DNA from: Bordetella genomosp. 13 | Lineage (GTDB): Bacteria > Pseudomonadota > Gammaproteobacteria > Burkholderiales > Burkholderiaceae_B | NCBI RefSeq assembly: GCF_007679965.1 | Contig: NZ_VEHL01000005.1 | Coordinates: 1-64,000, forward strand | DNA: 64,000 nt | Reading direction: 5' to 3' | In this document: positions 1-10,231 of the stretch, in pieces | Numbering within the stretch: the first letter of the stretch is position 1 | How the letters are laid out: the number at the start of each line of letters is the position of its first letter | Notes under the pieces: generated by a model | What the model was told of the DNA's origin: nothing | Database searches by the model: none | Seen by the model: only the letters and a program-made list of their open reading frames with translations | Program-made: the position numbers and the translations under genes

Positions 1-50
1 GCGCCGATGATAGTGGATGTACATCTGTGAAAGTAGGTCATCGTCAGGCT
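1..50 (+). rRNA. rrf: 5S ribosomal RNA, 3' end (partial)
   Basis: The first 50 bases match the 3' half of a betaproteobacterial 5S rRNA, ending in the typical GTAGGTCATCGTCAGGCT. The 5' part lies before the window. A strong terminator follows ten bases later, so this is the end of an rRNA operon. Recognised by sequence memory only; a covariance search would settle the exact end. Confidence 0.85.
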
Positions 51-59
51 CTTATCCCC

Positions 60-92
60 AAAACCCCGTAGACTCAATGTCTGCGGGGTTTT
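60..92 (+). terminator. rho-independent terminator of the rRNA operon
   Basis: AAAACCCCG-T-AGAC pairs with GTCT-G-CGGGGTTTT around the loop TCAAT and is followed by a T-rich tail. It lies 10 bases past the 5S gene. Confidence 0.85.
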
Positions 93-171
93 GCTTTTGC
101 GGCAACGAAAAACGCTGGCGCCAAATGGGCCACGGGGACGTCACCAGCTCAGGTGGCAGCCTCGAACGTGC

Positions 172-207
172 ATGCAAAAGGCCATCCCGGAGATGGCCTT
201 TTTGCAT
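172..207. terminator. second hairpin terminator, likely bidirectional
   Basis: ATGCAAAAGGCCATC pairs with GATGGCCTTTTTGCAT around a five-base loop. A-run and T-run flank the stem, so it could stop transcription from either side; it may back up the rRNA terminator. No gene is seen in 51-379 apart from these two hairpins; the small reading frames there have no ribosome site or family features. Its stem core recurs in the terminator after pyrC. Confidence 0.7.
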
Positions 208-379
208 CGCTGCTCGTGTTTCGACGGGCGCATACGCTCGGTGGCAAGCGCGCATCCCGTGCTGTCAATCCGGGTCTTGCAGCATAGTCTTGCAAGCATC
301 GTCCGCATGCAACAGTTGGGGCCGGAGACCCTGCTTTGTGCGGTAAGATTGCCCTAACTTATTCGATGGAGCAGCGATC

Positions 380-742
380 GTGACAGATCCCCAGATCCCC
401 TCGGCGACCTCGCCGGACCTGCGCACCCTGACGCACGTGGCGTATGGCCTGTTCGCGTTTTCGCTGCTGACGGCCGGGATCTTCGGCGTGGCAGCCATCG
501 CCGCCGTCGTGCTCATCTACGTCAAGCGTTCGGATGCCGCCGGCACCATGTATGCGGCTCATTTCGACTGGCTGCTGCGCACCTTCTGGTGGTCCGTGCT
601 GTGGTTGGCCATCAGCTTCATCACTACGGTCATTTTCATCGGCTACGTCGGCTTCCCGATCGTGTTCGTCTGGGCCGTCTATCGGCTCATCAAGGGCTGG
701 CTGGCATTGCTGGAAGGCCGTACGCCCAACGCCTACGCCTGA
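380..742 (+). CDS. small integral membrane protein, DUF4870-like
   Basis: 120 residues. The GTG start has GGAG eight to twelve bases upstream. Three hydrophobic segments are visible at about residues 20-45, 68-90 and 90-110, with a soluble loop around residues 48-65. The pattern YVKRSDAAGTMYAAHFDWLLRTFWW resembles the DUF4870 (Tic20-like) membrane family, where function is unknown. It stands alone, followed by a strong terminator, so it is probably monocistronic. Family assignment is by resemblance; an inner-membrane location is well supported, a function is not. Confidence 0.8.
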   Translation: MTDPQIPSATSPDLRTLTHVAYGLFAFSLLTAGIFGVAAIAAVVLIYVKRSDAAGTMYAAHFDWLLRTFWWSVLWLAISFITTVIFIGYVGFPIVFVWAVYRLIKGWLALLEGRTPNAYA

Positions 743-760
743 GGAAGTGCCGTCCACCAG

Positions 761-796
761 AAACGGCCGGCTTGCGTCGAGCAAGCCGGCCGTTTT
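761..796 (+). terminator. rho-independent terminator
   Basis: AAACGGCCGGCTTGC pairs with GCAAGCCGGCCGTTTT around GTCGA, 19 bases after the membrane protein gene. Confidence 0.85.
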
Positions 797-910
797 GTCA
801 CGCTGTCTGCGTGCCTGGCGAAGGAGAGAGAAGGGGATGCGAACCCGCGCAGGCGGCGAGGGTCGCGAATGGGAAAGGCAGGGACGTACGCGGTACGCCC
901 TCGACCTTGA

Positions 911-1189
911 TCACTTCAGGTGAGCGTTGACCAGCTTGGTCAATTCGAACATCGTGACCTGGTCTTTGCCGAAGATGGGGCGCAGCTTGGCATCGGCGTT
1001 GATGTTCCGCTTGTTGCTCGCATCTTGCAGGTTGTGCTGCTTGATGTAGTCCCAGATCTTCTTGGTGACCTCGGTACGCGGCACGGCGGCGTCGCCAATG
1101 ACCGCGGCCAGTTCGGGGCTGGGGGTCAGCGGCTTCATGAACGCGGCGTTAGGCTTGCGTGCAGTCGCGGTTTTGGAGGTGGTGGCCAT
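911..1189 (-). CDS. SWIB/MDM2 domain protein
   Basis: 92 residues. After a basic Ala/Thr-rich N-terminus (residues 1-15) the rest is one SWIB/MDM2 fold: LTPSPELAAVIGDAAVPRTEV, then WDYIKQHNLQD, KRNINADAKL and IFGKDQVTMFELTKLVNAHLK, all typical of the family. In eukaryotes SWIB domains belong to chromatin remodelling complexes. Stand-alone bacterial versions occur in Chlamydia and many proteobacteria; a DNA-associated role is assumed but not established. It is monocistronic and divergent from the M20 gene at 1339. Confidence 0.9.
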   Translation of the reverse strand: MATTSKTATARKPNAAFMKPLTPSPELAAVIGDAAVPRTEVTKKIWDYIKQHNLQDASNKRNINADAKLRPIFGKDQVTMFELTKLVNAHLK

Positions 1190-1338
1190 GTTGCGGCTCT
1201 CCTTCTCTGGTGGTTGGAAAAAGTGTCCTTGCGGGCCGCAGCATAACGTGTCTCTCCTCTAAAGACAAAGCCATTTATCCTCTGTAGCAACTAAAATAGA
1301 CAGTGTCTTTCCCGCATTGCGGTATCCTGTAACTTCCC

Positions 1339-2532
1339 ATGTACGCACGCTCTCCTCTCGAGTCGATCCGGCTCTTCCATGACGAACTGACCGCGCTGCG
1401 GCGCGATCTGCACGCGCATCCCGAACTGGGCTTCGAAGAGGTGCGCACCTCCGGCATCGTCGCGGGTTCGCTCGAGGCCCTGGGCATCGAAGTGCACCGC
1501 GGCATCGGCAAGACGGGCGTGGTGGGCGTCATCCGCGGCAAGCGTTGCGACAGTGGCCGCATGATCGGGCTGCGCGCCGACATGGACGCGCTGCCGATGA
1601 CCGAAGACAACAGCTTCGCGCACAAGTCCAGCAAGCCCGGCCTGATGCACGGTTGCGGCCACGACGGCCACACAGCCGTGCTGATCGGCGCCGCCCGCTA
1701 CCTGGCGCAGACCCGCAACTTCGACGGCACGGCAGTGCTGATCTTCCAGCCGGCCGAGGAAGGCAGGGGCGGCGCCAAGGCCATGATCGACGATGGCCTG
1801 TTCGATACTTTCCCGTGCGATGCGATCTATGCGCTGCACAACTGGCCGGGCCTGCGTCCCGGCACCATCGGCATCAATCCCGGGCCCATGATGGCCGCGG
1901 CCGACCGCTTCGAGATCACCATCGAAGGCCGCGGCGGCCATGGCGCGCATCCTTACCAGACCATCGATCCGGTCACCGTGGCCGGGCAACTGATCACCGC
2001 GCTGCAGACCATCGTCTCGCGCAACGTCAATCCGCTGGATTCCGCGGTGGTGTCCATCGGGTCGCTGCAGGCCGGGCATCCGGGCGCCATGAGCGTCATT
2101 CCCCGCGAGGCCAAACTGGTCGGTACGGTGCGCACGTTCCGCAAGTCCGTGCAGGAGATGGTCGAGACGCGCATGCGCGACCTGGCTTCGGCCATTGCCG
2201 CGGCGTTCGGCGCCACCGCGCAGCTGAAGTACGAGCGCCTGTATCCGGCCACGCTGAACACGCCGCAGCACGCCAACCTGGTGGCTGACATCGCCACCGA
2301 GATGATCGGCAAGGAGAACGTGGTGCGCGACCTGACGCCGTCCATGGGCTCCGAAGACTTTTCCTTCATGCTGCAGGCCAGGCCCGGCGCCTATTTCCGT
2401 CTGGGGCAGGGCGGGGCCGAATCCGGCTGCCTGCTGCACAATTCCAATTTCGATTTCAACGACGCCGTGATTCCGCTGGGCAGCGCCATGTTCTGCGCCC
2501 TGGCCGAACGTGGCATGCCCCTGGCCGATTGA
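1339..2532 (+). CDS. M20 family amidohydrolase (hippurate hydrolase-like)
   Basis: 397 residues, typical for the M20D subfamily that removes acyl groups from amino acids (hippurate hydrolase, N-acetyl-amino acid or IAA-conjugate hydrolases). Metal-binding motifs are intact: RRDLHAHPELGFEE near the N-terminus, the ADMDALPM block, HGCGHDGHTA around residue 104, and QPAEEGRGGA. The dimerisation domain follows and the C-terminal metal histidine is in LLHNSNFDFND. The exact substrate cannot be read from the sequence. pyrC starts 11 bases after the stop, so the two are probably co-transcribed. A paralogue lies at 38905-40104 on the other strand. Confidence 0.92.
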   Translation: MYARSPLESIRLFHDELTALRRDLHAHPELGFEEVRTSGIVAGSLEALGIEVHRGIGKTGVVGVIRGKRCDSGRMIGLRADMDALPMTEDNSFAHKSSKPGLMHGCGHDGHTAVLIGAARYLAQTRNFDGTAVLIFQPAEEGRGGAKAMIDDGLFDTFPCDAIYALHNWPGLRPGTIGINPGPMMAAADRFEITIEGRGGHGAHPYQTIDPVTVAGQLITALQTIVSRNVNPLDSAVVSIGSLQAGHPGAMSVIPREAKLVGTVRTFRKSVQEMVETRMRDLASAIAAAFGATAQLKYERLYPATLNTPQHANLVADIATEMIGKENVVRDLTPSMGSEDFSFMLQARPGAYFRLGQGGAESGCLLHNSNFDFNDAVIPLGSAMFCALAERGMPLAD

Positions 2533-2543
2533 GCCTGTCCTTC

Positions 2544-3617
2544 ATGTCCGATTCCGCTGCTGTTTCTTCCCTGACGCTGGTCCGTCCCGACGACTGGCAT
2601 CTGCACCTGCGCGACGGCGCCGCGCTCGAGGCCGTGGTGGCCGACACGGCGCGCCAGTTCGCGCGCGCCATCGTCATGCCCAACCTGAAGCCGCCGGTCA
2701 CGACCACGGCGCAGGCCCTGGAGTACCGCGCGCGCATCGACGCCGCGGTGCGCAAGGCAGGCATCGGCGCCGAGGTCTTCACGCCGCTGATGACGCTGTA
2801 CCTGACGGACAACACGCCCGCCGCCGAGATCGTGCGCGCGCACGAGTCGGGCCAGGTATATGCGGTGAAGCTGTATCCCGCGGGCGCCACCACGAATTCC
2901 GACGCCGGCGTGACCGACCTGCTGGGCAAGTGCGCCCCGGCGCTGCAGGCGCTGGAGCGCTGCGGCATGCCGTTGCTGGTGCATGGCGAAGTGACCGATC
3001 CGGGCATCGACGTGTTCGATCGCGAAGCCGTGTTCGTCGAGCGCGTGATGCAACCGCTGCGCAGGGCCTTTCCCGGCCTGAAGGTCGTGTTCGAGCACAT
3101 CACCACCAAGGAAGGCGCGCATTATGTGCGCGACGCCGAGGGGCCGATCGCCGCCACCATCACGCCGCAGCATCTGCTGTACAACCGCAATGCCATCTTC
3201 CAGGGCGGCGTGCGGCCGCACTGGTATTGCCTGCCGATCCTCAAGCGCGAGACGCATCGCCAAGCCCTGGTCGAGGCGGCCACCAGCGGCAGCCCGCGTT
3301 TCTTCCTGGGCACCGACAGCGCGCCGCATGCGCGCCATCTGAAAGAGCACGCCTGCGGCTGTGCCGGCTGCTACAGCGCACTGCACGCCATGGAGCTGTA
3401 TGCCACGGCATTCGACATGGTGGGCGCCATCGACAAGTTGGAAGGCTTCGCGAGCTTCCACGGTCCAGACTTCTATGGCCTGCCGCGCAACACCGGCACG
3501 CTGACGCTGGAACGCGCGGAATATCAGATCCCGCAGGAAGTCCCGTTCGGCGAGACCACGCTGGTCCCGTTGGCGGCCGGCGAAACCTTGCCCTGGCGCA
3601 TGGCGGTGGCGGGCTGA
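2544..3617 (+). CDS. pyrC: dihydroorotase, PyrC type (class II)
   Basis: 357 residues, close to the 348 of E. coli PyrC. It closes carbamoyl-aspartate to dihydroorotate in pyrimidine synthesis. The two-zinc site is complete: His19 and His21 in HLHLRDG, carboxylated Lys109 in VKLYP, His147 in VHGEV, His185 in FEHITT and Asp258 in GTDSAPH. The frame is open from a TTG at 2529 that overlaps the preceding stop, but the ATG at 2544 fits the family start better. Downstream is a strong terminator, so the amidohydrolase-pyrC pair forms a short unit. Confidence 0.96.
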   Translation: MSDSAAVSSLTLVRPDDWHLHLRDGAALEAVVADTARQFARAIVMPNLKPPVTTTAQALEYRARIDAAVRKAGIGAEVFTPLMTLYLTDNTPAAEIVRAHESGQVYAVKLYPAGATTNSDAGVTDLLGKCAPALQALERCGMPLLVHGEVTDPGIDVFDREAVFVERVMQPLRRAFPGLKVVFEHITTKEGAHYVRDAEGPIAATITPQHLLYNRNAIFQGGVRPHWYCLPILKRETHRQALVEAATSGSPRFFLGTDSAPHARHLKEHACGCAGCYSALHAMELYATAFDMVGAIDKLEGFASFHGPDFYGLPRNTGTLTLERAEYQIPQEVPFGETTLVPLAAGETLPWRMAVAG

Positions 3618-3699
3618 ACACCGCGGAGGGACGCGCGCCGGTTCGCGTTGATCCGCGGCCGGGGTTTGTGGTTGCGAGGCCCCTGCGTATATTCGAAAT

Positions 3700-3729
3700 G
3701 AAAGGCCATCCGCGTGGATGGCCTTTTCG
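3700..3729 (+). terminator. pyrC: rho-independent terminator after pyrC
   Basis: GAAAGGCCATCC pairs with GGATGGCCTTTTC around GCGT. The stem core AAAGGCCATC is the same as in the hairpin at 172-207. Confidence 0.85.
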
Positions 3730-3998
3730 TTCTTCAGAACAAGAAAGATGACCCGCGATCCGGTTATTTCGAGCGGAGACATCGGCGCCGCGGTTGCGCT
3801 ACTCGTTGCCGGGGCCGAAGCGCGCTGGCAAGCGTCAGCGCGCAAGTGAACGGCGACCTGCTCCACCAACCGAGGGTGGAGCCCGGCGCGCCGCGATCGG
3901 CGCTTTACGGAGCAGGCATCGTGACCGCCGAATGCGTTGGCGCTCATAGCAGAGCGGCGCTAAGGGCCGATCCGAGACGGCCAAGGCTACATGTCGCG
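3730..3998. other. gene-free stretch between pyrC and uup
   Basis: About 270 bases between the pyrC terminator and the uup stop codon. The reading frames that cross it have no family features. No clear T-tailed hairpin for uup was found. I see nothing else here. Confidence 0.5.
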
Positions 3999-5837
<1,839 letters not shown>

Positions 5838-5948
5838 GTAGGGCGATCTGCTGCGGAAAGCGGAAGAGATTCGTATTTTCGCAGGAAGGGCGGATCGGTG
5901 CTGACCGCCGCCTTTGTCGCTCGGCGGCGACCCCCTTTTTTTGTCTAG

Positions 5949-5954
5949 TAAAAT
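5949..5954 (+). promoter_or_regulatory. rnpB: putative -10 element of rnpB
   Basis: TAAAAT ends eight bases before the predicted 5' end of RNase P RNA, the right distance for a sigma70 -10 box. No convincing -35 was found 16-18 bases upstream; a T-run precedes it instead. Confidence 0.5.
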
Positions 5955-5962
5955 AGCGGCCG

Positions 5963-6383
5963 CAGGACAGATCGGGCAATCGCGGAGCGTCTTCGGGCGC
6001 CTCGAGGAAGGTCCGGACTCCACAGGGCAGGATAGCGGCTAACGGCCGTCCGGATGCAGGCGGGGCATTGCCCCGCCTTGTTCATTCGAGGAACAGGGCC
6101 ACAGAGACGAGTCTGCGGCGCGGGCGCGCTTCGGCGCGCACAGGCACGGCCATCTCCGTGCTTCGTCCACCGGCAACGGCGGGCGGCGCGGCAGGGTGAA
6201 ACGCGGCAACCTCTATCCGGAGCAACATCAAATAGGCATGCGCACGGCCTTCGGGCCGGGAAGGGCGGCTCCGTTCGAGCATGCGGGTAGGTGGCTACAG
6301 CCGTCCAGCAATGGCCGGCGCAGAGGAATGATTGCCCGCCGGGGCGACCCGGCGTACAGAATCCGGCCTATAGATCTGTCCTG
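5963..6383 (+). ncRNA. rnpB: RNase P RNA, bacterial class A
   Basis: About 420 nt, the RNA catalyst that trims tRNA 5' ends. The conserved class A blocks appear in order: GAGGAAGGTCCGGACTCC near the 5' end followed by CAGGGCAGG, GGCAGGGTGAAACG in the middle, CAGAGGAATGATTG, and ACAGAATCCGGCCTATAG near the 3' end. The terminal P1 helix closes exactly: CAGGACAGATC at 5963-5973 pairs with GATCTGTCCTG at 6373-6383, which sets the ends. Protein-like frames crossing it are spurious. Confidence 0.95.
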
Positions 6384-6398
6384 CCTTGAATTCCGCAC

Positions 6399-6420
6399 GG
6401 CCACGGGTGGTGCCGTGGCC
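6399..6420 (+). terminator. rnpB: hairpin after rnpB, possible terminator
   Basis: GGCCACGG pairs with CCGTGGCC around a six-base loop, 16 bases past rnpB. There is no T-run directly after it, so it may serve 3' end protection or weak termination. Confidence 0.45.
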
Positions 6421-6528
6421 TGTTACCGAATAGTAACAAAAAGTACGGGGTGTTTCATAGGGACATAACACGCTGAACCAGCGTACTTTCCGGGCTTTTT
6501 CTGAAGAAAGACTTTGAGATGCCTCACC

Positions 6529-6557
6529 AACCCCCTGATTTTTCAGGGGGTTTTTTT
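6529..6557 (+). terminator. strong rho-independent terminator upstream of mraZ
   Basis: AACCCCCTGA pairs with TCAGGGGGTT around TTTT, followed by seven T residues. It insulates the cell wall cluster from rnpB transcription. Confidence 0.9.
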
Positions 6558-6619
6558 ATGGCCCGTTGTAGCAATTGCCCTAAGTCCTTGGTTTGATTGA
6601 AAAAATTGCAACCGCTCGC

Positions 6620-6648
6620 TTGACCGGGTTTGCCCATTACCGTAGAGT
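6620..6648 (+). promoter_or_regulatory. mraZ: sigma70 promoter of mraZ / dcw cluster
   Basis: TTGACC (6620-6625) and TAGAGT (6643-6648) are separated by 17 bases, a near-ideal spacing. Transcription would start near 6655, giving a leader of about 35 nt before the mraZ GTG. The -10 box touches the first of the phased repeats described separately. Confidence 0.7.
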
Positions 6649-6681
6649 GGGAAAAAGTAGGATTTTGTGCAACTAAGTGGG
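6648..6681 (+). promoter_or_regulatory. mraZ: MraZ-box-like phased repeats
   Basis: TGGG at 6648, TAGG at 6658, TGCA at 6668 and TGGG at 6678 start exactly 10 bases apart. In E. coli, MraZ represses its own promoter by binding TGGG-type direct repeats with this 10-bp period. Here the first and fourth copies are perfect and the middle two degenerate. They overlap the -10 box and the start site, which fits autorepression. Function is inferred from spacing and position. Confidence 0.6.
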
Positions 6682-6689
6682 GCGAAAGG

Positions 6690-7118
6690 GTGTTCCAGGG
6701 AAGCAGCGCGCTGACGATGGATGCCAAGGGACGGATCTCGATTCCGACCCGGCATCGGGACGCGCTCGCGGTTCAGGCTGACGGTTGCCTGACACTGACC
6801 CGCCACCCCGATGGCTGCCTGCTGATGTACCCGAGGCCCGAGTGGGAAAAGAAGCGCGAGCAGATCGCCAGCTTCCCCATGGCCGCCCGGGGTCTGCAGC
6901 GCTTGCTGTTGGGTAACGCCCAGGATGTGGAGATCGACGGTTCCGGCCGGGTCCTCATCGCCCCTGAACTGCGCAACGCCGCCGGTATGACGCGAGATGT
7001 GATGCTGCTGGGCATGGGCACGCACTTCGAGCTGTGGGATGCCGCTTCCCTGGCCCGCCGTGAAGAGGCGGACCTGGCTCAGGGGATGCCGGACGTGTTG
7101 AACCAGTTTTCTTTCTGA
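6690..7118 (+). CDS. mraZ: transcriptional regulator MraZ
   Basis: 142 residues (E. coli 152). MraZ is a ring-forming DNA-binding protein with two AbrB/SpoVT-like halves; both signature motifs are present, [13 protein letters not shown] near residues 12-24 and [13 protein letters not shown] near residues 84-96. The frame is open from 6630, but homology begins at VFQGSSAL, so the GTG at 6690 is taken as the start; GGGGCGAAAGG just upstream can act as ribosome site. First gene of the dcw cluster; rsmH follows after 7 bases. Confidence 0.93.
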   Translation: MFQGSSALTMDAKGRISIPTRHRDALAVQADGCLTLTRHPDGCLLMYPRPEWEKKREQIASFPMAARGLQRLLLGNAQDVEIDGSGRVLIAPELRNAAGMTRDVMLLGMGTHFELWDAASLARREEADLAQGMPDVLNQFSF

Positions 7119-7125
7119 AATCTCT

Positions 7126-8205
7126 ATGAACCTCGAGCATCGGCCCGTGCTGCTGGCGCCGACGGTGGACGCGTTGGTGTTGCCGCGATTCGGCGACAAG
7201 CGCGCGGACCGGTCGGCGGCGGCGGACGACGCCGAACCGCAGCAGCGGGTGCAGCGCGGCATCTACGTCGACGGCACCTTCGGCCGCGGCGGTCACAGCC
7301 GCGAACTGCTGTCCCGGTTGGGGCGCGAGGCCAGGCTCGTGGTGTTCGACAAGGATCCGCAGGCCATCGCCGTGGCGCGCGAGCTGGCCGCGGCGGATGC
7401 CCGGGTGACGGTGGTCCACGGCGGCTTCGTCACCGTGGGGCAGGAATTGGAGGCATTGGGCATCGGGCAGATCGATGGCCTGATGCTGGATCTGGGCGTG
7501 TCGTCGCCCCAGATCGATGATGCCGAACGAGGTTTCTCGTTCATGCGGGAAGGCCCGCTGGACATGCGGATGGATACCACCCGCGGTCCGACGGCTGCGG
7601 AATGGCTGGCGGAAGCCAGCGTGGATGAAATGCGGGAGGTCATTGCGGATTATGGCGAAGAACGGTTTGCTTTTCAGGTTGCAAAGGCGATTGCTGCTCG
7701 CCGCGCAACACGGCCGCTGTGCACCACGCTCGAGCTTGCCGAGTGCGTCGCCAGCGCCGTCCGCACGCGCGAAAAGGGGCAGCATCCGGCCACACGCACC
7801 TTTCAGGCTCTACGGATTTACCTCAATCGGGAACTCGAAGAGCTCGCTGGCGCCCTCGCGTCAGCTCTAGGCCTGCTTGCGCCAGGGGGAAGGTTGGCGG
7901 TGATCAGCTTTCATTCGCTCGAAGACCGCATGGTCAAGCAGTGCATCGCGGCGGCTGCCCGGCCGGCCGCTGCGTACTCGCGCCTGCCCCTGCGCGAAAG
8001 CGAGATGCCCCAGCCCATCCTGAAGTCCCTGGGCCGCGTGCTGGCCGAGGATGAGGAGGTCGCGGGCAATCCGCGCGCGCGTTCCGCGGTGCTGCGCGTG
8101 GCCGAGCGCACCGCCGAGCCGCTGCCCCCGGGCGGCGGCGATTTCGTTCCCGGCGTGCCGGGCGCGCAGGCGCGCCGTCCCGCAGGCAGGCGGAGGGCGC
8201 ACTGA
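7126..8205 (+). CDS. rsmH: 16S rRNA m4C1402 methyltransferase RsmH (MraW)
   Basis: 359 residues (E. coli 313). It N4-methylates C1402 of 16S rRNA using S-adenosylmethionine. Family motifs: EHRPVLL at the N-terminus, [15 protein letters not shown] as SAM-binding loop, [29 protein letters not shown] and [13 protein letters not shown]. Two lineage features explain the extra length: a charged insert at about residues 22-45 between PTVDALVLP and the SAM loop, and a Pro/Arg-rich C-terminal tail. The stop overlaps the ftsL start by one base (TGATG). Confidence 0.96.
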   Translation: MNLEHRPVLLAPTVDALVLPRFGDKRADRSAAADDAEPQQRVQRGIYVDGTFGRGGHSRELLSRLGREARLVVFDKDPQAIAVARELAAADARVTVVHGGFVTVGQELEALGIGQIDGLMLDLGVSSPQIDDAERGFSFMREGPLDMRMDTTRGPTAAEWLAEASVDEMREVIADYGEERFAFQVAKAIAARRATRPLCTTLELAECVASAVRTREKGQHPATRTFQALRIYLNRELEELAGALASALGLLAPGGRLAVISFHSLEDRMVKQCIAAAARPAAAYSRLPLRESEMPQPILKSLGRVLAEDEEVAGNPRARSAVLRVAERTAEPLPPGGGDFVPGVPGAQARRPAGRRRAH

Positions 8206-8501
8206 TGGCCCGCGTGAGCCTGGTCGTGGCGGCCCTGCTGATGCTGGCCGCGGTGTCGCTGGTCACCGCCCGCTATCAGTCGCGCCAGCTTTTCATCGAG
8301 CTGGGGCGCGGCCAGGCGCAGGCTCGCGATCTGGATACCGACTGGCGCCGCCTGCAGCTCGAGCGCGCCGAACTGGCGCGCAATGCGCGCGTCGACCAGG
8401 CCGCCCGCGGCGACCTGAAGATGATTCCCATCGTGCCTGACCGCACGATCTACCTGAACCAGGCTCCCATCGTCCAGCCGTCAGCGGGAGGCACGCAATG
8501 A
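8205..8501 (+). CDS. ftsL: cell division protein FtsL
   Basis: 98 residues. Short bitopic protein: a transmembrane helix at about residues 4-22 (VSLVVAALLMLAAVSLVTA), then a periplasmic coiled coil rich in Leu, Arg and Glu (residues 25-65) and a short tail. FtsL joins FtsB and FtsQ and activates FtsW-FtsI at the septum. Sequence conservation in this family is low; identity rests on size, topology and position between rsmH and ftsI. Its stop overlaps the ftsI start (ATGA). Confidence 0.9.
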   Translation: MARVSLVVAALLMLAAVSLVTARYQSRQLFIELGRGQAQARDLDTDWRRLQLERAELARNARVDQAARGDLKMIPIVPDRTIYLNQAPIVQPSAGGTQ

Positions 8502-10231
8502 AGCGTCTGCCCTTCTTCGACAATCCCGTGTTGCGCGGCCAGCTGCCCATGTGGCGCGCGCGGCTGGTGCTGATCCTGCTGTTCGGCGGCTTCGTCGTGC
8601 TGGCCGGCCGGGCGCTGTTCCTGCAGGGCCTGTCCACTGAGTTCCTGCAGCAGCAGGGCGAGCGCCGCTACGAGCGCACCCTGACGCTGTCGGCCACCCG
8701 CGGCAAGATCCTGGACCGCAATGGTGTGGTGCTGGCGTCCAGCGTGCCCGCTCGCGCCATCTGGGCGATTCCCGAAGATGCCAAGCAGTCCGACAACAGC
8801 CAGCTCGCGGCCCTGGCCGATCTGCTGGGCATGCCGATGGCCGACCTGCGCCGCCGCCTGGCCGACGAGGACCGCAACTTCGTCTACCTGAAGCGCCAGG
8901 TGCCGATGGACGTGGCGGACAAGATCAAGCAGCTGAACCTGTCGGGCATCCATCAGCAGCCCGAATCGCTGCGCTATTACCCTGAAGGCGAAGTGACGGC
9001 CCACGTGGTGGGCTTCAACAACGTCGAGGACAAGGGTCAGGAAGGCGTCGAGCTGGCCTTCAACGAACTGCTGTCCGGCCGCGCCGGCAGCCGCCGGGTC
9101 ATCAAGGACCGCCTGGGCCGCGTCATCGAGGACGTGCAGGCGGTGACGATGCCCGTCGACGGCCGCGACCTGCGCCTGTCGATCGACACCCGCGTGCAGT
9201 ACCTGCTGTACAAGGAATTGCAGGAAGCCATGCAGAAGCACGAGGCCCGCGCCGCCACGGCGGTGGTGCTGGACGTGCAGAGCGGCGAGATCCTGGCCAT
9301 GGCCAGCTTGCCGACCTACGATCCGAATCATCGCGAGACCTTCCAGGTCTCGCAGTTGCGCAACCAGGCCATCACCGACACCTTCGAGCCCGGCTCGATC
9401 ATGAAGCCGTTCACCGCCGCGCTGGCGCTGGACCTGGGCCGCATCACGCCCAGCACCATGTTCGACACCGGCAACGGCCGGTTCCAGTACCAGGGCAGCA
9501 CCATTACCGACGTCAGCCGCCACAACGGCACGCTGAACGTGGCGGGCATCCTGCTGCGCTCCAGCAATATCGGCATGACCATGATCTCCGAGCGCCTGGA
9601 AGCGCGCGAGATGTGGGACCGCTTCACCGAACTGGGCCTGGGGCAGGCGCCGCAACTGGGTTTTCCCGGCGCCGCGCCGGGTCGCCTGCGTCCGTGGGAC
9701 CGGTGGCGCCTGATCGAGAAGGCCACGATGGCCTACGGCTACGGCCTGTCGGTGTCGTTGCTGCAGGTGGCGCGCGCGTATACCGTGTTCGCGCGCGATG
9801 GCGACATGGTGTCGTTGACGCTGGTCAAGCGCGACAGCGATCCCACCAGCGTTCGCGTCTATCCGCCCAAGATTGCCCAGATGGTGCGCGGCATGCTCGA
9901 GGGCGCCGCGGGCCCCGACGGCGCCAAGGCCGCCATGGTGCAAGGCTATCGGGTGGCCGGCAAGAGCGGCACGGCGCGCAAGATCGTGGACGGCAAGTAC
10001 AGCACGCAACGCTATCGCAGCTCGTTCGTGGGCTTCGCGCCGGTGTCCAATCCCAAGATCGTGGTGGCGGTTTCCATCGACGAGCCCAAGGTCGGCGGCT
10101 ATTACGGCGGCGCGATCGCCGCGCCGGTGTTCTCGCGCGTGGTCAGCGGTTCGCTGCGCCTGATGGGCGTGCAGCCCGACGCGCCGTTCGAGTCGACCAT
10201 CGTGGCCGGCAACCCGGAACTGGGTCGATGA
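8498..10231 (+). CDS. ftsI: septal peptidoglycan transpeptidase FtsI (PBP3)
   Basis: 577 residues (E. coli 588). Cross-links septal peptidoglycan together with the glycosyltransferase FtsW. A transmembrane segment at about residues 21-41 anchors it. The pedestal domain starts with ATRGKILDRNG. The penicillin-binding motifs are all present: SxxK as SIMK near residue 299, SxN as SSN near 354 and KSG as KSGTAR near 488. Overlaps ftsL and the murE-murF gene by ATGA, so translation is probably coupled. Confidence 0.97.
   Translation: MKRLPFFDNPVLRGQLPMWRARLVLILLFGGFVVLAGRALFLQGLSTEFLQQQGERRYERTLTLSATRGKILDRNGVVLASSVPARAIWAIPEDAKQSDNSQLAALADLLGMPMADLRRRLADEDRNFVYLKRQVPMDVADKIKQLNLSGIHQQPESLRYYPEGEVTAHVVGFNNVEDKGQEGVELAFNELLSGRAGSRRVIKDRLGRVIEDVQAVTMPVDGRDLRLSIDTRVQYLLYKELQEAMQKHEARAATAVVLDVQSGEILAMASLPTYDPNHRETFQVSQLRNQAITDTFEPGSIMKPFTAALALDLGRITPSTMFDTGNGRFQYQGSTITDVSRHNGTLNVAGILLRSSNIGMTMISERLEAREMWDRFTELGLGQAPQLGFPGAAPGRLRPWDRWRLIEKATMAYGYGLSVSLLQVARAYTVFARDGDMVSLTLVKRDSDPTSVRVYPPKIAQMVRGMLEGAAGPDGAKAAMVQGYRVAGKSGTARKIVDGKYSTQRYRSSFVGFAPVSNPKIVVAVSIDEPKVGGYYGGAIAAPVFSRVVSGSLRLMGVQPDAPFESTIVAGNPELGR

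Noticed and set aside
6054..6468. Small frames inside 6054-6468
   Set aside because: They lie in RNase P RNA, whose structure and conserved blocks explain the sequence.
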